Positions 1 through 5,194 of a stretch of 8,428 nt of DNA are shown here, in pieces; position 1 is the first letter of the stretch; each line of letters begins with the position of its first letter. The position numbers were made by a program, and so were the translations under genes. Origin of the DNA: Acidobacteriota bacterium (GTDB taxonomy: Bacteria > Acidobacteriota > Terriglobia > Acidiferrales > UBA7541); NCBI GenBank assembly GCA_003224195.1, contig QHYP01000164.1, positions 3,422 to 11,849 on the forward strand, read 5' to 3'. The notes below the pieces were generated by a model. The model worked only from the letters and a program-made list of their open reading frames with translations. It did not search any database and was not told the DNA's origin.

Positions 1-347
1 CTGGTGAGGGGTCCCAGTTGATCGACGGGCTTGCCCAAAACATTCATCACCCGGCCGAGTGTGGGGCGGCCAACGGGCACGACAATGGGCTTGCCCGTAT
101 CGTAGGCCTTCATGCCGCGCACCATGCCTTCCGTGGGCTCCATCGCCACAGTACGGACGCGGCCTTCGCCGAGATGCCGCTGCACTTCGGCGATGACGTC
201 CAGCGGCTGCGGGATATTATACCCGTCGCTCGTAATGTGAATCGCGTTATAGATCGGCGGCAATTTGTCCGCGTCGAATTGGATATCGACGACGGGACCG
301 ATGATCTGGACCACGTGGCCAACGCTGGCATAAGACTCCGAACTCAT
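1..347 (-). CDS. atpD: ATP synthase F1 subunit beta, N-terminal part (runs off left edge)
   Basis: Beta is the catalytic subunit of the F1 head, making ATP at the alpha/beta interfaces. Only the first 115 codons are in the window. The translation starts MSSESYASVGHVVQIIGPVVD and continues with the beta-barrel signature VIAEVQRHLGEGRVRTVAME and then EGMVRGMKAYDTGKPIVVPVG, all typical of AtpD. The Walker A loop, expected near residue 155, lies beyond the edge, so catalytic residues cannot be checked. I chose the ATG at 347-345 because GGAGG lies 4 nt upstream; an in-frame GTG directly before it is less likely. It is the last gene seen in the atp operon. Unlike the other atp genes it is separated from its upstream partner, atpG, by 458 nt, which hold an inserted four-helix-bundle gene. 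atpC would be expected further left, outside the window. Confidence 0.96.
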   Translation of the reverse strand, partial: MSSESYASVGHVVQIIGPVVDIQFDADKLPPIYNAIHITSDGYNIPQPLDVIAEVQRHLGEGRVRTVAMEPTEGMVRGMKAYDTGKPIVVPVGRPTLGRVMNVLGKPVDQLGPLT

Positions 348-350
348 CAC

Positions 351-356
351 TCCTCC
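351..356 (-). promoter_or_regulatory. Ribosome binding site of atpD
   Basis: On the minus strand GGAGGA sits 4 nt upstream of the atpD ATG. It lies outside the inverted-repeat unit (370-807), so the inserted element left the translation signal of atpD intact. Confidence 0.7.
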
Positions 357-369
357 ATCAACACATCTC

Positions 370-404
370 GAGTGGCCAGTGGTCAGCGACCAGTGACCAG
401 TGAA
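370..404. repeat. Left inverted repeat of the insertion unit, five AGTGACC-type heptamers
   Basis: Read on the plus strand, this end is a run of heptamers at 371-377, 378-384, 385-391, 392-398 and 399-405, each a variant of AGTGACC. Its reverse complement matches 773-807 at 27 of 35 positions by hand alignment, starting with a perfect 10-nt block TTCACTGGTC. All eight differences are transitions. It lies between the stop codon of the four-helix-bundle gene and the atpD ribosome binding site. Confidence 0.8.
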
Positions 405-414
405 TTAGAGAACT

Positions 415-798
415 TCATGTCAGCCGCCTGCGAAGGGCCTGCATGAGGCCGCCGAGCAATCGCCCGACTTCGTCGCAAGCGCGCTGAATCTCCTCATGAT
501 TCTGAGATGCGATATACCCTAAATCATTCCCCAGCAAGAGAAAATACCGAGTTTCCTCTAGCGATCCACTCGCTATATCAAGGTGGCGAAGAAAATCTTT
601 TGTTGTTCGGCGAGCGAAGCCCTCCGCGATATTGGCTGGGACCGAGGAGGCGGCGCGGCGCAGTTGCATCACTAAACCAAAACGCTCGTCCGCCGGGAAT
701 CCAGAAGAAGCGCGGTAAACAGTGAGGGTCAGACCGTGTGCCTTCTTCCAAGCATCGAGTTCTCGAAAGGTCTTCACTGGTCGCTGGTTACCGGTCAC
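415..798 (-). CDS. Four-helix-bundle protein (S23 / 23S rRNA-intervening-sequence family)
   Basis: This 127-residue protein belongs to the four-helix-bundle family first found in intervening sequences of bacterial 23S rRNA genes. Family hallmarks are visible in order: FRELDAWKKA (11-20), FPADERFGLVMQLRRAA (34-50), SSVPANIAEG (51-60), and IASGSLEETRYFLLL (75-89). There is no signal peptide or membrane segment. The family's molecular role is unknown; the Avd accessory proteins of diversity-generating retroelements share the fold. The start is a GTG at 798-796 inside the right inverted repeat, with no Shine-Dalgarno sequence, 7 nt after the atpG stop. Translation may therefore depend on ribosomes finishing atpG. 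A second in-frame GTG (777-775), three heptamers later, would remove seven repeat-encoded residues and begin just before the conserved core. The gene has no known role in ATP synthase and looks like an insertion. Confidence 0.88.
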   Translation of the reverse strand: MTGNQRPVKTFRELDAWKKAHGLTLTVYRASSGFPADERFGLVMQLRRAASSVPANIAEGFARRTTKDFLRHLDIASGSLEETRYFLLLGNDLGYIASQNHEEIQRACDEVGRLLGGLMQALRRRLT

Positions 799-807
799 TG
801 GTCATTC
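773..807. repeat. Right inverted repeat of the insertion unit, five AGTGACC-type heptamers
   Basis: Read on the minus strand, heptamers lie at 806-800 (AATGACC), 799-793 (AGTGACC), 792-786 (GGTAACC), 785-779 (AGCGACC) and 778-772 (AGTGAAG). The repeat pairs with 370-404. It overlaps the last two bases of the atpG stop codon and contains the GTG start and first codons of the four-helix-bundle gene. The two possible GTG starts fall in units two and five, 21 nt apart and so in the same frame. Confidence 0.8.
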
Positions 808-1681
808 AGGCGGTCGAAGAGGCGCCGCTGACCACTTCAATGATCTCTCTGGTGATGGCCGCTTGCCGAACTTTGTTCATGTGCAAGGTCAGCGCCTCGA
901 TGACGTCCCCGGCATTGTTCGTGGCCGATTCCATCGCGGTCATGCGCGCGGCGTACTCTGCGGCCGAAGATTCCAGCATCGCGCGCAAGACCTGCGTTTC
1001 CACGTAGCGCGGGAGCAGTTTGTCGAGCAAATGCTCCTTGGGCTGTTCGTAGATGTAGTCAACTTGCGCGATGGCCGCTTCGGCCGGTGTCTCTTCGGCG
1101 CTGGCGAGGCCTTCGACCGGAAGCAGCTTTTCGACCGCGAGAGTCGGCGCGAGGACGCTCTTGAACTCATTGAAGACGGCATACACGGCATCCACCTCGG
1201 CGGAGGCATACAATTCCGTGATTCTGGCCGCGATCTCCCGGGCAACCGCGAACTCGACCCGCGCAAGAACGTTCACGTATTCCCCGGCGAATTCATACCC
1301 GCGCTTGCGGAAAGCATCTCGCCCTTTCTTGCCCACTGGTAGGACCAGGATTTTCTTTTCGGCATTGGCGCGGATGACGTCCTGCGCTTTGCGCAGGACG
1401 TTCGTGTTGAACGCGCCGCACAGCCCGCGCTCCCCCGTCAGCACCACGACGAGGACGTTCTCCTCTCGGCGTTTTGTCAGCAGCGGATGCTGGGGATTTT
1501 CGATTCGGGCCATCGTCGAGCGCAGGACGCGCGCGATTTCTTTGGCGTACGGCCGCGCGGAAAGGGCGCGTTCTTGCGCACGCCGCAAACGCGCCGCCGC
1601 GACAAACTTCATCGCGCGTGTGATCTGCTGGGTGTTTTTCACCGTGCGGATGCGGCGCCGAAAATCGAGAAGTGTGGGCAC
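806..1681 (-). CDS. atpG: ATP synthase F1 subunit gamma
   Basis: Gamma is the central rotating shaft that links the Fo ring to the catalytic head. The 291-residue product is of usual length. The N-terminal helix reads TVKNTQQITRAMKFVAAARL (14-33), the conserved middle has LTGERGLCGAFNTNV (81-95), and the C-terminal signature ITREIIEVVSGAS (276-288) is intact. The start is GTG (1681-1679); it gives the standard MPTLLDFRRRI start, and no better in-frame codon lies between it and an upstream stop. No clear ribosome binding site is seen in the 22-nt gap after atpA, so coupling to atpA translation is likely. The C terminus ends normally just after the signature, so the element downstream did not truncate the protein; the element's edge coincides with the stop codon. 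Confidence 0.97.
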   Translation of the reverse strand: MPTLLDFRRRIRTVKNTQQITRAMKFVAAARLRRAQERALSARPYAKEIARVLRSTMARIENPQHPLLTKRREENVLVVVLTGERGLCGAFNTNVLRKAQDVIRANAEKKILVLPVGKKGRDAFRKRGYEFAGEYVNVLARVEFAVAREIAARITELYASAEVDAVYAVFNEFKSVLAPTLAVEKLLPVEGLASAEETPAEAAIAQVDYIYEQPKEHLLDKLLPRYVETQVLRAMLESSAAEYAARMTAMESATNNAGDVIEALTLHMNKVRQAAITREIIEVVSGASSTA

Positions 1682-1703
1682 TGTGGGTCGTCAGAAGCTG
1701 AGC

Positions 1704-3236
1704 TCAACTCGCCGTCGCCGCAGCAGGGCTGAAGCGCTCCTTGAAAGCGTCAATGGCCCGCTTCATCTCCGCGCGAAGATTATCGTCGAGTGCCTTCCTC
1801 GCGGCGATGTTCTGCAACACGGCGGGATAGTTCGTCTCCACGAACTGCAGGAGCTCGCGCTCGAAGCGCCCGCATTCCGCGACCGGAACCGCGTCCAGTG
1901 CGCCGCTGGTGCCGGCAAAGATCACGAACACCTGCTTCTCAACGGGGAGCGGCGCGTACTGATCCTGTTTGAGAAGCTCGGTGAGGCGCTGACCGCGCGC
2001 GATTTGCGCCTGGGTCACTTTGTCGAGCTGTTCCGTTCCGAATTGGGCGAAGGCCGCGAGGTCGCGATATTGCGCCATGTCGAGACGCAGCGAACCCGCT
2101 ACCTGGCGCATGGCCTTGATCTGCGCGTTTCCTCCCACGCGGCTCACGGATATGCCGGCGTTGATCGCCGGGCGAATGCCCGCGTTGAAAAGGTCGGACT
2201 CGAGATAGATCTGGCCGTCCGTGATGGAGATTACATTTGTCGGGATATAGGCGGAGACGTCTCCCGCCTGAGTTTCGATGACCGGGAGGGAGGTGAGCGA
2301 GCCGCCGCCAAGCTTGTCGTTTAGCTTTGCGGCGCGTTCGAGCAGGCGCGAGTGCAAATAAAAGACGTCGCCGGGAAACGCCTCGCGGCCGGGCGGGCGG
2401 CGCAGCAGCAGTGAAATTTCGCGATAGGCCTGCGCATGCTTCGAGAGGTCGTCGTAGAACGTCACCGCGTGGCGTTTCTTATCGCGGAAGTATTCGCCCA
2501 TGGCGCACGCGCCGTAGGGAGCAATGTACTGGAGCGTGGCGGGTTCGCCGGCGGAGGAGGCCACAATAATCGTGAAGTCCATGGCCCCGGCATCGGTTAG
2601 GACCTTTACGACCTGAGCGATCGTGGAGCGCTTCTGCCCGATCGCGCAATAGATGCAGATCATGTCCTGGCCCTTCTGATTGATGATCGTGTCCAGGATG
2701 ACGGCCGTCTTGCCGGTCTGACGGTCGCCGATGATGAGCTCGCGCTGGCCGCGGCCAATCGGAATCATCGAGTCGATGGCCTTGATGCCGGTCTGCAAAG
2801 GCTCCCGGACGGGTTGGCGGTCGATCACCCCCGGAGCGATGCGTTCGACCGGATTGCGCTGTGTGGCGACGATGGGCCCCTCGTCATCGAGCGGTTCGCC
2901 GAGCGGGTTGACGACGCGGCCCACCAGCGCATCCCCCACCGGCACGGACATGATGGAGTTGGTGCGCTTGACGGTGTCGCCCTCTTTGATTTCGATGTAT
3001 TCGCCCAGGAGCACGGCGCCGACTTCGTCCTCTTCGAGATTGAGCGCAATACCGGAAACGCCGTGCGGAAAAGAGAGCATTTCGCCGGCCATCACTTTCT
3101 CGAGGCCATGAATGCGCGCGATGCCGTCGCCGACGCTGATGACCTGGCCGACTTCGTCCACCGCGACGGCCTGCTCGTAGTTCGAGATTTGCTCGCGGAG
3201 AAGCTTAGTAATCTCGTCTGCCTTGATATTCGCCAT
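1704..3236 (-). CDS. atpA: ATP synthase F1 subunit alpha
   Basis: Alpha alternates with beta in the F1 hexamer, binds a non-catalytic nucleotide and supplies the arginine finger to the catalytic site. The 510-residue protein is full length. The N-terminal beta-barrel includes VGQVISVGDGIARIHGL (29-45). The Walker A loop is GDRQTGKT (170-177) and the Walker B region is HAVTFYDD (256-263). The alpha signature PAINAGISVS (356-365) is followed directly by R366, the expected arginine finger. The ATG at 3236 has AGGAGC about 4 nt upstream, overlapping the atpH stop region; the gap to atpH is 8 nt. Nothing suggests loss of function. It is flanked by atpH and atpG in the common delta-alpha-gamma order. 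Confidence 0.98.
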   Translation of the reverse strand: MANIKADEITKLLREQISNYEQAVAVDEVGQVISVGDGIARIHGLEKVMAGEMLSFPHGVSGIALNLEEDEVGAVLLGEYIEIKEGDTVKRTNSIMSVPVGDALVGRVVNPLGEPLDDEGPIVATQRNPVERIAPGVIDRQPVREPLQTGIKAIDSMIPIGRGQRELIIGDRQTGKTAVILDTIINQKGQDMICIYCAIGQKRSTIAQVVKVLTDAGAMDFTIIVASSAGEPATLQYIAPYGACAMGEYFRDKKRHAVTFYDDLSKHAQAYREISLLLRRPPGREAFPGDVFYLHSRLLERAAKLNDKLGGGSLTSLPVIETQAGDVSAYIPTNVISITDGQIYLESDLFNAGIRPAINAGISVSRVGGNAQIKAMRQVAGSLRLDMAQYRDLAAFAQFGTEQLDKVTQAQIARGQRLTELLKQDQYAPLPVEKQVFVIFAGTSGALDAVPVAECGRFERELLQFVETNYPAVLQNIAARKALDDNLRAEMKRAIDAFKERFSPAAATAS

Positions 3237-3244
3237 ACCTGCTC

Positions 3245-3802
3245 CTACTCCGAAGCGAGGCGCTCGCGCAACCGTTCGAGCTGGTTACGGACTGACCCAT
3301 CATATATCGTCGAGCCGACGCGCACGACCGCGCCGCCGAGCAGCGCGGAATCGGTCGCATAGCGCGTTTCAATCTTCTTTCCCGTGATCCGCTCCAGCGC
3401 GAGGCGGAGTTCTTTTTTCTGTGCGGCGCTCAGCTCGACGGCGGAAGTTATATCCGCCTGGGCGATCCCCTGCCGCTGCCGGAGTACGCCGTGAAAGGCG
3501 GCCGCGATTTCCGGGAGGAGTTGCGTTCGCCGATGATCCGCAAGCACAAAGAGAAAATTGCGCAAAATTTTGCTCGCCCCGGCCGAATCGGGGCGAGCGC
3601 TCATTCGGTCAACGATCTTCTCGATGACGCCATGTTTGGCCGGGCGCGGAATCGCGGGGCTCGCCAGGAATTTCCGGAGTTCCTCGGACTCGCGGTAAAG
3701 GCTGAGCAACTGCTCGAGTTGCTTCGAGAAGGTCTCCGCGACCTCCTGCTGGAGGGCAATATCGGCAAGGACGCCGGCGTATTGTAGGGAGGCGGACTTC
3801 AA
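3245..3802 (-). CDS. atpH: ATP synthase F1 subunit delta (OSCP)
   Basis: Delta caps the F1 head and ties it to the peripheral stalk of b subunits. The 185-residue product has the N-terminal helical domain starting LQYAGVLADIALQQEV (6-21) and the C-terminal signature around DSALLGGAVVRVGSTIYDGS (151-170), as in AtpH/OSCP. The start is TTG (3802-3800), which overlaps the atpF stop as TTGA. The family needs a start within a few residues of YAGVL, and no ATG or GTG is available there, so TTG is favoured. GGAAGG at 3817-3812 lies 9 nt upstream and could serve as the ribosome binding site. The overlap predicts translational coupling of delta to b, its direct binding partner. Confidence 0.95.
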   Translation of the reverse strand: MKSASLQYAGVLADIALQQEVAETFSKQLEQLLSLYRESEELRKFLASPAIPRPAKHGVIEKIVDRMSARPDSAGASKILRNFLFVLADHRRTQLLPEIAAAFHGVLRQRQGIAQADITSAVELSAAQKKELRLALERITGKKIETRYATDSALLGGAVVRVGSTIYDGSVRNQLERLRERLASE

Positions 3803-4398
3803 TTCAGCCCGCCTTCCAAGCTGTGTACAAATGCGCGGAACAGAGAATCCTGCGCCTGCGGCGTGAGCTGCTTGGTCAAGAGCGATTCGGCGCCGGCCAC
3901 GGCCAGCCCTGCGCCGAAGGCTTTCAGTTCCAGGCGCGCGGCGCGTTCGGCCGCTTGGATTTCCGCCCGGGCGGCTGCGGAGATTTTCTCGGCTTCGGCG
4001 CGAGTCAGGTCACGAAGACGCTGCGCCTCGGCTTGGGCGTCGCGCTGCGCGTGAGCGCGGAGATCGGCTGTTTCGAGATCGAGGCGGGCAAGCCGTGACT
4101 CTGCATCTTGGAGCTGCCGCTCGGCTTCGGCTTTCGTGGCTGTCGCCTGAGTAATTGCAGCCGTGATGGCGTCCGCGCGGCGGCGGAAGAAGCTGGGCCC
4201 CTTCTTCATACAAAGGTAGCCGACGGCCCCCGCGACGATCGCGAAGTTAAGCCATTTGAAAAGTTCGCCAATCGGCGACTCGGCCGGGTTGCCGCTCTCT
4301 TCCGCGGCGCGAGCATTCACGGCGGGGCCGAGCAGCGCCACCAAGAGAAACATCAGAATGGCCAATCGCGCTGAGCGGCGGATCTGCTCACAGCTCAT
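3799..4398 (-). CDS. atpF: ATP synthase Fo subunit b with apparent N-terminal signal peptide
   Basis: This is a peripheral-stalk subunit anchoring F1 to the membrane. The 199-residue protein is longer than a typical b of about 160. Residues 1-10 carry two arginines (RR at 7-8), 11-26 are hydrophobic (RLAILMFLLVALLGPA), and N-A-R-A before AEE (28-31) looks like a signal-peptidase site. The usual b transmembrane segment follows at about 48-64 (FAIVAGAVGYL), then a basic patch (KKGPSFFRRR) and a long alanine- and charge-rich coiled coil to the C terminus. The ATG overlaps the stop of the preceding b-type gene (ATGA), so the two stalk subunits are probably made together. Whether it is b or b' cannot be settled by eye. 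If the leader is cleaved, the mature N terminus would be outside the membrane, as expected for b. Confidence 0.9.
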   Translation of the reverse strand: MSCEQIRRSARLAILMFLLVALLGPAVNARAAEESGNPAESPIGELFKWLNFAIVAGAVGYLCMKKGPSFFRRRADAITAAITQATATKAEAERQLQDAESRLARLDLETADLRAHAQRDAQAEAQRLRDLTRAEAEKISAAARAEIQAAERAARLELKAFGAGLAVAGAESLLTKQLTPQAQDSLFRAFVHSLEGGLN

Positions 4399-4856
4399 CG
4401 GGAATCACCCGCCAGGGGGCTTTCCAAGACGCGCCGGGCGATTTCCGCAGCAAGCTGGCTGCTGGAGGCTTCTAATTCGCGCCGCGCCGCCTCCAGTTCA
4501 GCCGAAATCCGATCCTTGCCGGAGCGCACTTCCTCCGATGCAAGGTTCCGGGCAGCTTTCAAGACAGCGTTGCGCTCCTCGAGCAGTTTCTTACGAGCCG
4601 CGTCTTGCTCGGCATAGATTTCCGCGCGAGCTCGCTTGAGCGCCTCCTGGTATTGCTTGATCTTCTCCTGGGCGGCGGCCTGGGCAGCTTCGGCGGCCTT
4701 CTGCGCGCCGGATGTGCGTGCGTCGCGCTCGGCCATGACGCGGAGCAAAGGCGCAAAAAACACTGAGCGCAGAATAAGATAGAAAAGAAAGACGATCAGG
4801 ACTGTGGGTACAGCCTGCAGGAACAGTTCGCCAAGCTGGTGAACGATCTCTTGCAT
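4395..4856 (-). CDS. atpF: ATP synthase Fo subunit b or b' (first b-type subunit)
   Basis: This 153-residue peripheral-stalk subunit has one N-terminal membrane helix at about 14-33 (AVPTVLIVFLFYLILRSVFF), then P36 and the conserved region LRVMAERDART. A continuous coiled coil rich in Ala, Glu, Lys and Arg follows to the end. There is no signal peptide, unlike its downstream neighbour. Two different adjacent b-type genes suggest a heterodimeric b/b' stalk, as in cyanobacteria and many alphaproteobacteria. The ATG at 4856-4854 has no clear Shine-Dalgarno sequence and lies 4 nt after the last hairpin of the leader array, so leader folding could affect initiation. It is the first gene of this operon; atpB and atpE are not upstream. 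Confidence 0.88.
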   Translation of the reverse strand: MQEIVHQLGELFLQAVPTVLIVFLFYLILRSVFFAPLLRVMAERDARTSGAQKAAEAAQAAAQEKIKQYQEALKRARAEIYAEQDAARKKLLEERNAVLKAARNLASEEVRSGKDRISAELEAARRELEASSSQLAAEIARRVLESPLAGDSR

Positions 4857-4860
4857 CCGG

Positions 4861-4990
4861 TTGATCGCTATGCGATCGCACTTGAATTGGCCGCTATGCG
4901 GTCACCCTTGAGTTGACCCCGACCTGGTCGGGGTCACACATAAATTGACCGCTCGCGGCGTTTACCCCGATTCCATCGGGGCGGTCACAC
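4861..4990. repeat. Tandem array of four related hairpins in the atp operon leader
   Basis: Four units begin with TTG(A/G) at about 4861, 4887, 4913 and 4945, the first three with a 26-nt period. Each has a self-complementary core and most end in TCAC(A/C)C. Unit 1 pairs GATCGC (4863-4868) with GCGATC (4872-4877). Unit 2 pairs GGCCGC (4889-4894) with GCGGTC (4898-4903). Unit 3 pairs TGACCCCGA (4914-4922) with TCGGGGTCA (4928-4936). Unit 4 pairs TGACCGC (4946-4952) with GCGGTCA (4981-4987) around an inner stem CCCCGAT/ATCGGGG. The stems differ between units while pairing is kept. No T-run follows any stem, so these are not ordinary intrinsic terminators. The array lies between the atp promoter and the first b gene and should be transcribed as leader RNA. 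Confidence 0.8.
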
Positions 4991-5194
4991 AGAAGACTTA
5001 TCGCCGCGCGCCGTGCCCGGCCCGGATTGAGGCACACAGCGAGCCTGAAGCTGCCAAACGAAACGTTGTTTTATAGCATCCACAATCCATTCCGTCAATC
5101 TGACCCGGCCCCTGGAATAGCCCTGTCACATCGTATCCCCCTGGCGAAGTTGAAGTGTTTGACCCCGAAGCGCGGGCGAGAGGCCGCTCCCAGA
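4991..5194. other. Non-coding stretch between hairpin array and HAD gene
   Basis: Together with the hairpin array this makes the 338-nt gap between the first b gene and the HAD hydrolase. It holds the putative atp promoter (5070-5098) and the start of the leader. Between 5099 and the HAD stop I see no convincing terminator, so some read-through from the HAD gene into the atp operon is possible. A 10-nt match to the 5' arm of hairpin unit 3 (TTGACCCCGA at 5159-5168) has no partner arm. No other gene or RNA is recognisable. Confidence 0.6.
5070..5098 (-). promoter_or_regulatory. Sigma70-type promoter of the atp operon
   Basis: On the minus strand TTGACG (5098-5093) is followed by exactly 17 nt and then TATAAA (5075-5070), with TGC directly before the -10 box, an extended -10 motif. 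Each hexamer is five of six to consensus. Transcription would start near 5063, giving a leader of about 200 nt containing the hairpin array before the first b-type gene. The local AT-rich patch in otherwise GC-rich DNA supports the call. Confidence 0.72.

Larger units (their letters stand above)
370..807 (-). mobile_element. Putative inverted-repeat-bounded insertion carrying a four-helix-bundle gene
   Basis: The unit has 35-nt imperfect inverted ends (370-404 and 773-807) around a single ORF and fills almost all of the atpG-atpD gap. The right end reaches the last two bases of the atpG stop codon; the left end stops 13 nt before the atpD ribosome binding site. Removing the unit would leave a spacer of about 20 nt, like the other atp junctions. 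A dinucleotide TC at 368-369 and 806-807 could be a 2-bp target duplication, but that is weak evidence. No transposase is encoded, so movement would need an outside enzyme or another mechanism. The interior, especially about 500-610, looks more AT-rich than the atp genes. Calling it mobile is inference; the repeats, the cargo family and the position are seen directly. Confidence 0.55.

Noticed and set aside
360..820. A standard insertion sequence
   Set aside because: No transposase is encoded, the ends are heptamer arrays, and only a weak 2-bp duplication (TC) can be seen, so it is recorded as a putative element of a different type.
1071..2324. A 417-codon plus-strand open frame across atpG and atpA
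   Set aside because: It lies opposite two highly conserved atp genes with intact motifs; its Arg/Ala/Ser-rich translation resembles no family.
4894..4941. A 15-codon ORF on the minus strand in the atp leader, starting at ATG 4941 and ending at TAG 4894
   Set aside because: It has no ribosome binding site and its sequence is entirely explained by the hairpin units. A regulatory upstream ORF is conceivable but unsupported.
4861..4990. CRISPR array or intrinsic terminator cluster
   Set aside because: Units are self-complementary and vary in stem sequence, with no identical repeats separated by unique spacers, and no stem is followed by a T-run on either strand.
5159..5168. A fifth copy of the hairpin repeat (TTGACCCCGA)
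   Set aside because: Only one arm of ten bases matches; there is no complementary arm and no TCACAC edge.
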